From the NCBI RefSeq assembly GCF_000007825.1, contig NC_004722.1, forward strand, positions 3,326,501-3,390,500: a stretch of 64,000 nucleotides of DNA, written 5' to 3'. Shown piece after piece: positions 9,100-18,825 of the stretch. The notes below the pieces were generated by a model. It saw nothing but the letters and a program-made list of their open reading frames with translations. It made no database searches and was not told where the DNA came from. The translations under genes were made by a program, and so were the position numbers. The stretch's first letter is position 1. The number at the start of each line of letters is the position of its first letter. This DNA comes from Bacillus cereus ATCC 14579. Its GTDB lineage: Bacteria; Bacillota; Bacilli; Bacillales; Bacillaceae_G.

Positions 9100-11093
9100 T
9101 TAAGAATTCAACACATTTTTTGTAATTTGAACAACATTTTCTGTCGTAAATCCAAATAGATTCATGACTTCAGTTCCAGTTCCTGAAGCTCCAAATGTTT
9201 CAATTGATAGTACTTTTCCTTCTTGTCCTACATAACGTTCCCACCCGAGAGATACACCCATCTCAAGAGATACTCGTTTCGTTATAGAAGACGGAAGAAC
9301 GGATTCTTTATATTCGTTCGATTGGCGATCGAATAACTCCCAGCTCGGCATTGCAACGATGCGAACAGAAACTTGTTCTTCTTCTAATTTTGCTTTCGCA
9401 CTAGCAGTTAAGGATACTTCAGAACCTGTCGCAATTAAAATTACATCCGGATTTTCATTTGTTTGTGTTAATACGTAAGCTCCTTTAGAGAGATTCTCTA
9501 TGTTCGCTTTCGTTTCATTAAACACCGGTAAATTTTGACGGCTCAGTACTAAAACGACTGGACCATCCGTTTGCTGTAAAGCATACGCCCAAGCACTTGC
9601 TGTTTCATTTGCATCTGACGGACGGATAACTGTTAAACCAGGAATTGCTCGAAGCGCTGCCAATTGTTCAATTGGTTCATGCGTTGGACCATCTTCTCCT
9701 ACAGCAATCGAATCATGTGTAAATACGTAAGTAACAGGTAAATTTTGCAGTGCAGCCAGTCGAATCGATGGCCGAAGGTATTCATTAAATACAAAGAATG
9801 TCTTTACGAAAGGTTTTACTCCTCCGTGAAGAGCCAGTCCATTCGCTGCCGCGCCCATTGCATGTTCACGTACACCGAAGTATATATTTCGTCCAGCATA
9901 TGATTCTACTGCATATACTGCTTCCCCTTTATATCTGTCATCGTAGAATGAGAAAGATCCGCACTTCCACCGAAAATAGAAGGAATCGATTTCACATAAT
10001 GATTAATAGCTTCCCCACTTGCAACACGAGTGGAAATCGTTTTTTCAGTATCAAAAGATAGAATGTCTTTCGCTTCAATTAAAACATCACCTGTAATCGC
10101 TTTTTCTAATTCATCTGCTAGCGCAGGATTCGACTCTCTGTATGAGTTGAACTGCTCATTCCAGTCATTTTCTTTTTCAATACCTTTTTGTTTCAGTTCA
10201 TTAAAATGAGCTGTTACTTCTTCAGGCACAAAGAAGTCTTCCTCATAGTGCCAACCATACACTTGTTTTGTCGCTGTCGCTTCTTCTACTCCAAGCGGAT
10301 TACCATGTGCTTTGTTCGTTCCAGCAACTTTTGGACTTCCATAACCTATAATGGTTCTAATTTCTATAAGAGTAGGTTGATCCGTATTTTCTTTCGCTGA
10401 TTGAATAGCTTTTGTAATAGCATCGACATCGTTTCCATCTTCAACTCTTACATATTGCCAATGTACAGATTCTGCCCTTTTCTGAATATCTTCAGAGAAA
10501 GCAATGCCTAATTCACCATCAAGTGAAATTTCATTTGAATCATACAGTACAATTAACTTGCCAAGTTTCATATGTCCTGCCATTGACATCGCTTCATAAG
10601 CGACACCCTCCATTAAGTCACCATCTCCGACTAAAGCGTACGTATTGTGATCTATAATAGAGTGACCATCCTTATTGAACTTCGCTGCTAAATGCGCTTC
10701 TGCCATTGCCATTCCGACAGCATTAGCAATCCCTTGTCCTAACGGGCCTGTCGTCGCTTCAACTCCAGGAGTATGACCAAACTCAGGATGTCCTGGTGTT
10801 TTACTATTTAACTTTCTGAAGTTTTTCAAGTCATCAATTGAAACGTCATATCCAGCTAAATGAAGTAAGCTATACAGTAGGCTCGATCCGTGTCCCGCTG
10901 ATAAAACGAATCGATCACGGTTAAACCATTTCGGATGATTAGGATTGTGATTTAAATGATTCGCCCATAATGCATAAGCCATCGGTGCTGCTCCCATCGG
11001 AAGACCTGGATGACCTGAATTTGCCGCATTAATAGCATCAATTGATAATGTACGAATTGTATTCACTGCTAATTGATTTATGTTTTGTGTCAT
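9100..11093 (-). pseudogene. tkt: Transketolase with a one-base frameshift
   Basis: Transfers two-carbon units in the pentose phosphate pathway. The N-terminal part (GHPGLPMGAAPMAYALW, HGSSLLYSLLHLAGYD, the thiamine-diphosphate motif GDGDLMEGVAYEA) is open down to 9906. The C-terminal part (GRNIYFGVREHAMGAAANG, THDSIAVGEDGPTHEP) continues in another frame. The frames join at 9924-9927, where four C on the plus strand replace the five needed to restore DIKGEAVYAVESYAGRN. The restored protein would have 664 residues, the normal length. It starts at ATG 11093 after AGGGGGA. The cause may be decay or a homopolymer sequencing error. Confidence 0.9.
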
Positions 11094-11132
11094 AGTAATC
11101 GTCCCCCTACATGCTTTCATGAAAGAAAGTAC

Positions 11133-12617
11133 TTATTTTTCCGTCTCTTGATCTAACCACCATTTAAATCCACTTTCTTGCAATAATTCATTAGACGCAT
11201 CTGGACCATATGAACCAGACTCATATTCATGAAGTGGTAATAAGTTCTCCTCGAATGCTTCAAGAATTGGTTGTACCCATTCCCATGACAATTCAACTTC
11301 TCTCCAATGTGCAAAGAATGTAGCGTCTCCACTCACCGCATCATGAATGAGTCTTTCATACGCTTCAGGTACTCCCACATCCGCTTGCTCACAAGTAAAG
11401 TTAATACGCATCGGTTCAATTTCTCCATTTTTCAATGGATTTTTACTATTTAACTGTAATGAAACGTTCTCACCTGGACTAATTTCAATTATTAATAAGT
11501 TAGGTGCTGCATTTGGATTACTATCTTGATATTGCTGTTTTAACGTATTTTTAAATTCGATTACAATACGAGTAGACTTTTCTTTCATTCGTTTACCTGT
11601 TCGTATATAAAATGGAACGCCAGTCCAAAATGGATTATCGATCCACAGGCGAGCAGCAACAAATGTGTCTATGTTAGAAGAAGGATTTACTCCTGGCTCC
11701 TCTTTATACGCTACAACTTGTCCGCCTTTTATTTCTCCTGAAACGTATTGACCGCGAACGATATGGTTTTGAACGTCTTCTTTTTTCACTTTACGAAGCG
11801 TCTCCATTACCTTTCGCTTTTCCTCTCGAATTTCACATGCATTAACCTTTTCCGGCAGATTCATAGCAGTCATCATTAATATTTGTAACATATGATTTTG
11901 AACCATATCTCGAATGGCTCCTGCCTGGTCATAATATCCTGCCCTTTCTTCAACCCCAACTGTTTCACTAGCTGTGATTTGTACATTCGCTATATGTTCT
12001 TTATTCCAAATCGACTGGAGAACAGGATTTGCAAATTCTAGCGCTTCAAGGTTTTGAATCATCGGTTTACCTAAATAATGATCAATACGGTATATCTCGT
12101 CTTCTTCAAACGTGCGACTAAGCTTATCATTCAGCTCACGAGCAGATGCAAGGTCGTGCCCAAACGGTTTCTCAATCATCAGGCGTTTCCATCCATCTGT
12201 TTTATCAAGTCCGCTTTCCTTAATATTTAAAGCAATCGTCTCGAAAAATTCAGGAGCAACTGAAAGATAGAACATTCTATTACCTTTTATATGTAGTTCT
12301 TCTTCCCTTTCACGAACGACTTGTAATAATCTCTCATAGTCTTCCGGCTTACTCACATCTAATGGACAATAGCGAAAGTTATCTAAAAAAACTTCGAGTT
12401 CTGGAGTACCTTCTTCTCTATGACGGGAAAACGTCTCTATTGATTCTTTTATTCTTTCTTGAAAATCCACATGAGATACTTGACGTCTCCCAAGCCCGAT
12501 AACGGATATTTGCTTTGGAAGCTTTTGATCTCTATATAAGTTATATAGTGCGGGGTAAATTTTGCGTTTCGCTAAGTCCCCTGTCGCTCCAAATAAAACA
12601 AAGGTCATTGATTCCAA
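11133..12617 (-). CDS. zwf: Glucose-6-phosphate 1-dehydrogenase
   Basis: First enzyme of the oxidative pentose phosphate pathway, making NADPH. The 494-residue protein has the N-terminal nucleotide motif FGATGDLAKRKIYPALY and the active-site signature RIDHYLGKPM. The TTG start at 12617 lies six bases after GAGGGGGA; the paralogous copy at 13667 has ATG at the aligned position, supporting this choice. It is the first intact gene of the zwf-tkt-gnd-tal cluster, 39 bp from tkt. Confidence 0.95.
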   Translation of the reverse strand: MESMTFVLFGATGDLAKRKIYPALYNLYRDQKLPKQISVIGLGRRQVSHVDFQERIKESIETFSRHREEGTPELEVFLDNFRYCPLDVSKPEDYERLLQVVREREEELHIKGNRMFYLSVAPEFFETIALNIKESGLDKTDGWKRLMIEKPFGHDLASARELNDKLSRTFEEDEIYRIDHYLGKPMIQNLEALEFANPVLQSIWNKEHIANVQITASETVGVEERAGYYDQAGAIRDMVQNHMLQILMMTAMNLPEKVNACEIREEKRKVMETLRKVKKEDVQNHIVRGQYVSGEIKGGQVVAYKEEPGVNPSSNIDTFVAARLWIDNPFWTGVPFYIRTGKRMKEKSTRIVIEFKNTLKQQYQDSNPNAAPNLLIIEISPGENVSLQLNSKNPLKNGEIEPMRINFTCEQADVGVPEAYERLIHDAVSGDATFFAHWREVELSWEWVQPILEAFEENLLPLHEYESGSYGPDASNELLQESGFKWWLDQETEK

Positions 12618-12956
12618 TTTCAGTCCCCCTCTTGTTGTATAATCCTTGTCAATATTTTAAAAATGAATTGTACAGAAGCCCCTGTTTTTATAAAAAAAAC
12701 AAAGAGTTATCAAATTCCAATTCCTTTTATACCTTTCGCTTTCTAATTGTCCCCAATATTAATAGTGGCAATTCAAAGCACTTCTACCACAGATTACTTA
12801 TTTATCGAACTCAACAAACAAATGTATATCCGATTACTTTTAGTAATTAAATAATCTTATGTCTAGTATATTAACCATATAAATTATTATCGTCAATAAA
12901 AATGTCTTGCATTACATACTATTTATTTCGTAATGCTTTTCTAAGTGTATTCCTAA
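12618..12956. other. Intergenic stretch
   Basis: AT-rich gap upstream of zwf that should hold its promoter. I see no clear operator, repeat or ORF. The right end grades into the decayed 3' part of the second zwf. Confidence 0.4.
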
Positions 12957-13667
12957 TTACCATTCATTTTCAAAGATAATGATTGATATAACAAATGTCA
13001 GTTTCATCAAAATCTTCAATCATTTTTCCGTTAAACTCACGAGCAGACGTTACATGATAACCAAAAGGCTTCTCTATAATAAGACGGTTCAATCCTTTTG
13101 TAGCCCACAATCCACTTTCCTTAATATTTAAAGCAATGACATCAAATACTTCTGGTATAACAGATAGGTAAAACATGCGGTTTTCAGGAATGTTTAATTC
13201 TGTTTCACGCCTCTTTACAAGACGCAACAAATCTTGATAGTCCTCTATATTCGCTGTATTTAATTGACAATAACGAAATGTGCTAATAAATTCTTCTACT
13301 CCTAATTCATCATCAGTAGATCTTCTAGAAAATGTAGCAAGGGATTGTTCTACCTTTGTTTGAAATTCCACATCTGACATTACCCTTCTGCCGATACCGA
13401 TAATCGAAATAGATTGTGGTATATTTTGATTACTAAATAGCTTATATAAAGCAGGATAAATTTTGCGTTTCGCTAAATCCCCTGTCGCTCCGGATAAAGT
13501 GAAACTTTAATCAGTGGGGGTTTTGTTCATCCCCACTGATTATTAGTTGAACCAATCGGGCTTTTACAGGCAGTTGCCCCCACCTAACTTCTATGATATC
13601 GCTGAATTTTGAGGTGGGGGTCTTACTACCTGTTAATGCGGGGTAAAAGAAATGTCATTGAATCCAT
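12957..13667 (-). pseudogene. Decayed second zwf, interrupted by bcr1
   Basis: Paralogue of the adjacent zwf. From ATG 13667 (after GGGAGAG) it reads MDSMTFLL, is interrupted by a bcr1 repeat, then continues SGATGDLAKRKIYPALYKLF, through IIGIGRRVMSDVEFQ, to YINHYL. There the G6PD signature DHYLGK(E) is spoiled by two stops (HYL-stop-K-stop-MV), consistent with GGA and GAA each becoming TGA. Beyond that only weak homology remains, so about two thirds of the gene is missing. Removing the repeat restores the N-terminal frame. Confidence 0.88.
13494..13647 (+). repeat. bcr1 repeat inserted in zwf paralogue (copy B, full length)
   Basis: The longest copy in the window, about 149 bp including one flank. 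It starts ATAAAGTGAAACTTTAATCAG, carries two stem modules (a GGGG...CCCC stem, then CCCCCACCT...AGGTGGGGG) and ends GCGGGGTAAA. ATAAA at the left and GTAAA at the right are the target duplication, TTTAT on the gene's strand. The host site is codons 6-9 of the second zwf. Confidence 0.85.
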
Positions 13668-13756
13668 TTGTTCTCTCCCTTTTAAAACAATTGATAGAAT
13701 AGAATATATAAGTTCATTCGCTACTTAGCACAATACTGTCTCTAAAACCTCATACT

Positions 13757-14710
13757 TTACCAATGTTTCTTCAATACAATTTTCCCAAGAGCACGTTCTG
13801 ACTCACTTATGTGGTGTGCTTTTTTTACACCTTCTACATGTAAAGGCAACACATGCGTGACAACAGGTTTAATCTTCCCGCTCTCAATTAATTCTGGAAT
13901 AAGAGAAAGGGCATATCCGTTAGGCTCAGCAAATATATGGTCACTCTCAATATTTTTCTCTCTTGATATCTCGGTTTGCGGAATTTTCATACCTTTCGGA
14001 CCATAAATAGACGCTAACTTTCCATTTGGTGCAAGTACTTTATAACTATTCTTTAGTACATCCCCACCTAACACATCAAATACAATATTGTAATTATGCA
14101 AAAGCAAAGAAAAGTCTTCCGTTTTGTAATCGACGACAGTATCAGCGCCTAGATCCTTTACAAATTGCATGTTTTTCGTACTAGTCGTAGTTGCAACATA
14201 TGCACCGAAGCTTTTTGCTAGTTGAATAGCAAACGTACCAATCCCGCCAGATCCAGCATGAATTAAAACCTTATTACCCTTTTGAACATTAGCGAATTTT
14301 ACTAAACTTTGCCAACTTGTCAAACCTACTAGAGGGATTGATGCTGCTTCCTCAAAAGATAGATTTCTCGGTTTTTTCGCTACATACTTCTCATCTACAG
14401 CCACGTACTCTGCATAAGTACCATTTCGTTCAATATCTGGACGACTATATACTTCATCCCCCACTTTAAATGCGGTAACGTTTTTTCCTATAGCAGCAAC
14501 TACACCTGCAACATCCCATCCTAAAACGAGCGGGAAGTCATAAGAAATTACGTCTTGAAGTAAACCCTCACGTATTTTCCAATCCACAGGATTTACACCA
14601 GCTGCATATACTTCAATCAGTACATCGTTGTCTCCCAATAGCGGTGTCTGCATTTCAATCTCTTGTAGTACACTTTTATCTCCATATTGCATAAGTCCTA
14701 TTGCTTTCAT
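13757..14710 (-). CDS. Quinone-oxidoreductase-like MDR protein
   Basis: NADPH-dependent oxidoreductase of the medium-chain (QOR) family. The protein has about 317 residues, with an N-terminal GroES-like domain (AAGVNPVDWKIREG, LGWDVAGVV) and a Rossmann domain with LIHAGSGGIGTFAIQLAKSFGA. No zinc-binding cysteine lobe is seen. ATG at 14708-14710 follows AAGGAGTG. It is only 13 bp downstream of the luciferase-like gene and shares its transcript, which starts near operator site S1. Confidence 0.88.
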   Translation of the reverse strand: MKAIGLMQYGDKSVLQEIEMQTPLLGDNDVLIEVYAAGVNPVDWKIREGLLQDVISYDFPLVLGWDVAGVVAAIGKNVTAFKVGDEVYSRPDIERNGTYAEYVAVDEKYVAKKPRNLSFEEAASIPLVGLTSWQSLVKFANVQKGNKVLIHAGSGGIGTFAIQLAKSFGAYVATTTSTKNMQFVKDLGADTVVDYKTEDFSLLLHNYNIVFDVLGGDVLKNSYKVLAPNGKLASIYGPKGMKIPQTEISREKNIESDHIFAEPNGYALSLIPELIESGKIKPVVTHVLPLHVEGVKKAHHISESERALGKIVLKKHW

Positions 14711-14723
14711 TCTTTTCACTCCT

Positions 14724-15686
14724 TTACAAGGCTGGGAAATGCGGTAGCACTTCTTCTCCTAGCTCATCCAATACTTCGTCAGCTGGACGTTGACCATCAA
14801 ATAGAGCAAGGAATAAATGATTCACACCAATACTTTTATATATATCAAGTAATTCAATTAGTGCCTTACGCCCTGTACGGTAACCTAAACGTATCGGTGT
14901 AGGACGTTCATTTGGATCTTCAGATAAATCTAAATGCATCGGTTGTATAAATGGTTTGAATACATCTGGATGATAATCCTCTACTAGTTCTCTCCATTGT
15001 CCAATTGCTCCCGCCTGATGCACCGGACTACGTGGATAATACATCCATCCATCTCCATGTTCAGCAAACCATTCCATATTTTGCTGACTAAAACCTGTAA
15101 TAAAGGTTGGAACACGTTTAGACGGTTTTGGAACTAAATTCGCACCATGAACTTCTCCTAGTGTCGACTGGATAGACGGGAAGTTTTTATACAAAATTTC
15201 TTCCAAGTAAGCAAATGCTTCTCTAAACTTTTCACCTCGTGTTTCATGACTAACACCTAACGCTTTGAAATCGGCACGTCTGTCACCGGATGAAACGCCA
15301 AGCATAATTCTTTCTGGAAATAGTTGATCTAATGTAGCAATTTCTTTTGCTACACGCAATGGATGACGAAGTGACAACACTGTTGCCGACGTTCCAAATG
15401 CGATTTTCTCTGTCTTGCTTGCTAAATACGTCAAATAAATCATCATATCGTAAATTTGACCTGTTGCAGGATCACCAAAATCAGGGTCTTGCAGCAATAC
15501 ATCGCGAAGCCATACACCTGTAAAACCGTATTGTTCCGCTTTTTGTACTAACTCTACTTGTTTTTCCATCGTTGGAGCATGAAACTGATAATTTTCAATC
15601 GGAATGTGAACTCCTAACGTAAGTTGATCTTTCGCAAACATACGATTATATCCAAAATGGTTCGCAAACTTTTCCATGTGTTTCAC
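14724..15686 (-). CDS. Luciferase-like flavin oxidoreductase, BA3436 family
   Basis: A 320-residue LLM-class protein (TIM barrel, FMNH2-dependent oxidoreductases). Visible motifs include GFTGVWLRDVLLQDPDFGD, AFGTSATVLSLRHPLRVAKE and DQLFPERIMLGVSSGDRRAD. The sequence fits the family named after B. anthracis BA3436 (TIGR03571). It starts with GTG and is followed by a quinone oxidoreductase. The HxlR-type operator at 15845-15875 is 159 bp upstream. The substrate is unknown. Confidence 0.85.
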   Translation of the reverse strand: MKHMEKFANHFGYNRMFAKDQLTLGVHIPIENYQFHAPTMEKQVELVQKAEQYGFTGVWLRDVLLQDPDFGDPATGQIYDMMIYLTYLASKTEKIAFGTSATVLSLRHPLRVAKEIATLDQLFPERIMLGVSSGDRRADFKALGVSHETRGEKFREAFAYLEEILYKNFPSIQSTLGEVHGANLVPKPSKRVPTFITGFSQQNMEWFAEHGDGWMYYPRSPVHQAGAIGQWRELVEDYHPDVFKPFIQPMHLDLSEDPNERPTPIRLGYRTGRKALIELLDIYKSIGVNHLFLALFDGQRPADEVLDELGEEVLPHFPAL

Positions 15687-15844
15687 TCACTTTCCCTCAT
15701 TCATATAAACCTATACTTTTCATATTTCTTCTCAAAATTTATAAGCAACACTGCAACACCACATTGTTGCCGATTGTAATCGTTATAACTTTCTTTGTGC
15801 TACGAGTGTTATTATAAATCGGCCATAACATGAATAACAGTACG

Positions 15845-15875
15845 TACTTTAAAGTGATGTAGGCACTTTAAAGTA
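15845..15875. promoter_or_regulatory. HxlR-type double operator S1
   Basis: Boxes TACTTTAAAGTG (15845-15856) and CACTTTAAAGTA (15864-15875), centres 19 bp apart, preceded by GTACG. A promoter-like CTACGAGTGTTATTATAAA lies about 45 bp upstream. It sits between the divergent luciferase-like and quinone oxidoreductase genes. The 15687-16096 gap shows nothing else. Confidence 0.7.
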
Positions 15876-16096
15876 CCTATACTAAGTGAGTAGTAATAAA
15901 CATAATGAATAAATCGTGCTGCAAAAATAACATCTATCCTTTCTTCAAAAAACTTTACAGTTGCTTTTGCAAGTACGTTACATGATCCCACGTACTTTCC
16001 TCTTCTTTATATAAAATGCTCAATATCCAAATTCAAAATATTATACTTATTTTTCGTACTTTGCTATGCTATAACCACAAACAGGAGGTATAAACT

Positions 16097-17092
16097 ATGA
16101 AAGCACAAATTATCCATTCTTTTGGGGGTTCATCTGTATTTCAATTAGAAGAAGTTTCAAAACCAAAACTTTTACCAGGTCATGTTCTAATCGATGTAAA
16201 AGCAACAAGTGTAAATCCAATCGATACAAAAATGCGTAGTGGTGCCGTTTCAGCAGTCGCTCCTGAGTTTCCAGCTATATTACACGGCGATGTAGCTGGT
16301 ATTGTTATTGAAGTAGGAGAAGGTGTTTCGAAATTTAAATGTGGGGATGAAGTATACGGATGTGCCGGAGGTTTTAAAGAAACTGGAGGTGCACTTGCAG
16401 AATTTATGCTTGCTGATGCACGATTAATTGCTCACAAACCTAAAAGTTTAACAATGGAAGCAGCAGCTGCTCTACCATTGGTTGCAATTACAGCTTGGGA
16501 ATCTTTATTTGATCGTGCAAATATTAAATCAGGTCAAAATGTGCTCATTCATGGAGCTACTGGTGGCGTAGGACACGTAGCCATTCAATTAGCTAAATGG
16601 GCTGGTGCTAAAGTTTTTACAACTGCTTCTCAGCAGAACAAAATGGAAATAGCCCATCGTCTAGGAGCCGACATAGCTATTAACTATAAAGAAGAATCTG
16701 TTCAAGAATATGTGCAAAAACATACGAATGGCAACGGATTTGAAGTTATATTTGATACAGTAGGTGGCAAGAATCTCGATAACTCTTTCGAAGCTGCTGC
16801 AGTCAACGGAACTGTCGTAACAATTGCAGCTCGTTCAACCCATGACCTCTCTCCTTTACACGCAAAAGGACTCTCTCTGCACGTTACTTTTATGGCGTTA
16901 AAAATATTACATACAGATAAACGTGACGCTTGCCGGGAAATTTTAACTAAACTAACGCAAATAGTAGAAGAGGGACACCTTCGACCATTACTAGATTCGA
17001 AAACTTTTACGTTTGATGAAGTTGCACAAGCACATGAATATTTGGAATCAAATAAAGCAATTGGGAAAATAGTGTTGAAAAACGTTTGGTAA
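16097..17092 (+). CDS. Zinc-type alcohol dehydrogenase-like / quinone oxidoreductase
   Basis: A 331-residue MDR-family NADPH oxidoreductase. It has the GroES-like region (VKATSVNPIDTKMRSG, LHGDVAGIV), the nucleotide motif LIHGATGGVGHVAIQLAKW and the C-terminal LESNKAIGKIVLKNVW. The start follows AGGAGG at 16083-16088. It is divergent from the luciferase-like operon, and a cassette promoter with operator S1 points toward it, suggesting electrophile or quinone induction. Confidence 0.9.
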   Translation: MKAQIIHSFGGSSVFQLEEVSKPKLLPGHVLIDVKATSVNPIDTKMRSGAVSAVAPEFPAILHGDVAGIVIEVGEGVSKFKCGDEVYGCAGGFKETGGALAEFMLADARLIAHKPKSLTMEAAAALPLVAITAWESLFDRANIKSGQNVLIHGATGGVGHVAIQLAKWAGAKVFTTASQQNKMEIAHRLGADIAINYKEESVQEYVQKHTNGNGFEVIFDTVGGKNLDNSFEAAAVNGTVVTIAARSTHDLSPLHAKGLSLHVTFMALKILHTDKRDACREILTKLTQIVEEGHLRPLLDSKTFTFDEVAQAHEYLESNKAIGKIVLKNVW

Positions 17093-17198
17093 CTTTCACT
17101 AAATAATACAAATAACAGCGGGATTGCTTCGTCTTATCTTTTTCTTAAGAAATGCCACAACGCTAAAAGCTTTCCATCCTTTACAACAAGTAAAAAAG

Positions 17199-17236
17199 AA
17201 CAGCCGAATTTTTCTTATAGTAGAAAATCCGGCTGT
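17199..17236. terminator. Intrinsic terminator
   Basis: AACAGCCGAATTTTT pairs with AAAATCCGGCTGTT, followed by TTCTT. It ends the plus-strand oxidoreductase gene, converging on the SDR gene. Confidence 0.8.
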
Positions 17237-17343
17237 TTTCTTATCACAATTTGCTTTTTGTATATTTCTATTAATGAGTAAAATACAACTTATTTGTCTT
17301 ACCATCTTTACTTTCTACAGAATACTATGTTGTTTTTAATTTA

Positions 17344-18138
17344 TTAAAATACACTACGTACTAATCCCCCGTCTATTCGCAACGCGGAACCATTAATCGC
17401 TGAAGAAAGTGGGCTGCTTAAGAAAGTGACAAGATTGGCAATTTCTTCTGGACGAATAAGTCTTTGAATAATAGAGGTTGGTCGATTCTCTTTCATAAAT
17501 CGCTTCTCAGCTTCTTCTATTGTCAATTGCTCATTAGGATAAAGACTATTTAACATAGTCTCCACTCCTTCCGTTAAAGTCGAACCAGGCATGATAGTAT
17601 TAACAGTCACATTCGTTCCTGTCGTCAGCTCAGCTAAACTGCGAGAAAGTGAAAGTTGCATCGTTTTAGTCGCACTATAGTGAGCCATTTCTTGAGATGG
17701 CATAATAGCTGCTTCGCTAGCAATAAAGATAACTCTTCCTTCTTTTCTTTCAATCATTTTTTTCAAGTACGAGCGAGTAAGCCGAACACCACTCATAATA
17801 TTGACTTCAAACAATTTAAACCAATCTTCATCAGGGATATCAAAATATTCTACAGGTTCAAAAATTCCTAAGTTCTCAATTTCACCCTCTACTTCAGGGT
17901 ACTTTTCAATCACGTTTTGGCACCCTTGTTCTATTCCTAAATCAGCTACTACAGGTTGAAGGATAGCCTCCGGATACTGCGCTCGAATTTCGTTTATCGT
18001 TTGATTAACATTTTCTTCACGGCGTCCATTAATAAGTACAGTAGCTCCTTCCGCTACTAATGAAGTGGCAATTGCTTTTCCAATGCCTGCCGTAGATCCA
18101 GTAACCAGTGCTGTTTTCCCTTTTAATTGCATATGCAT
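17344..18138 (-). CDS. Short-chain dehydrogenase/reductase
   Basis: A 264-residue classical SDR using NAD(P)H. The Rossmann motif ALVTGSTAGIGKAIA is near residue 12, the catalytic Tyr and Lys are in HYSATKTMQ, and ASEAA carries the conserved Ser. The usual NNAG motif is changed to IENLG within PEVEGEIENLG, an odd local divergence that may affect the fold. The start follows GGAGGG. Operator S2 is about 320 bp upstream. Confidence 0.9.
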   Translation of the reverse strand: MHMQLKGKTALVTGSTAGIGKAIATSLVAEGATVLINGRREENVNQTINEIRAQYPEAILQPVVADLGIEQGCQNVIEKYPEVEGEIENLGIFEPVEYFDIPDEDWFKLFEVNIMSGVRLTRSYLKKMIERKEGRVIFIASEAAIMPSQEMAHYSATKTMQLSLSRSLAELTTGTNVTVNTIMPGSTLTEGVETMLNSLYPNEQLTIEEAEKRFMKENRPTSIIQRLIRPEEIANLVTFLSSPLSSAINGSALRIDGGLVRSVF

Positions 18139-18454
18139 ATAGATCCCTCCAAATTCATGTGCTACATGATTGACTTACGTTGGAATAAATAATTACGTTT
18201 ATATTGTGGTTCACTTCTCTTATCTTTAACAGAAAATAAGCAGATCCACCCTTTTTTCGAAAGAGTATAAACGAAAATTATGTAGCTATTGCACTCTGTA
18301 CTGAATTAAAAATCGAAATTATCATCATTTAGATCTACTCGATAATTCTGATTCTAATCATTGTCATGTTAAAAAATCACATCAACAGCAGAGTAAAGCT
18401 AAAACCAACCAGTAAATACCATTATGATCTATATTAACTAGAAAGAAAATTACG

Positions 18455-18485
18455 CACTTTAAAGTTCCATAGGAACAAAAAAGTG
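18455..18485. promoter_or_regulatory. HxlR-type double operator S2
   Basis: Boxes CACTTTAAAGTT (18455-18466) and AACAAAAAAGTG (18474-18485), centres 19 bp apart, preceded by a degenerate CATTATGATC promoter-like stretch. No plus-strand gene follows, so it may serve the SDR gene or be a relic. It lies in the 18139-18825 gap, which otherwise holds only bcr1 and a terminator. Confidence 0.5.
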
Positions 18486-18625
18486 CCCTATATACTATAA
18501 TTTCTAACTTTTTATATTTACTAACGTAGTATCCTTTTCTATCATAAAAAAGAGTGTAAAATTACACATTCTTACATACAGTTATAGGATTATTTTTTAT
18601 CCTAATTAACTAAAAACCATATAAC

Positions 18626-18723
18626 ATAAAGTGAAACTTTAATCAGCCCGACCCCCACCTAACTTCTTTTCTTCCGCTGAATTTTAGGGCGGGGTCTTAC
18701 TGCCCGGCAAATAGCGGGATAAC
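18626..18723 (+). repeat. bcr1-like repeat, first stem deleted (copy C)
   Basis: ATAAAGTGAAACTTTAATCAG joins directly to the second stem (ACCCCCACCT, then AGGGCGGGGTC) and ends ATAGCGGGATAAC. Flanks ATAAA and ATAAC. It is intergenic, downstream of the protease gene. Confidence 0.85.
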
Positions 18724-18730
18724 ATTCAAA

Positions 18731-18761
18731 AAAACCTTGCAGAAAAATTCTACAAGGTTTT
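18731..18761 (-). terminator. Terminator of the neutral protease gene
   Basis: Arms AAAACCTTGCAGAA and TTCTACAAGGTTTT with one mismatch. On the minus strand it is followed by a run of eight T. Confidence 0.8.
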
Positions 18762-18825
18762 TGTCTATATATACAAATTAATCACTATATTAAAATGAAA
18801 GAATTTATAATTCATCACAATAATA

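Noticed and set aside
12515..12850. Open frames antisense to zwf and many other genes
   Set aside because: These are shadows of the real coding strands; no ribosome sites or family resemblance.
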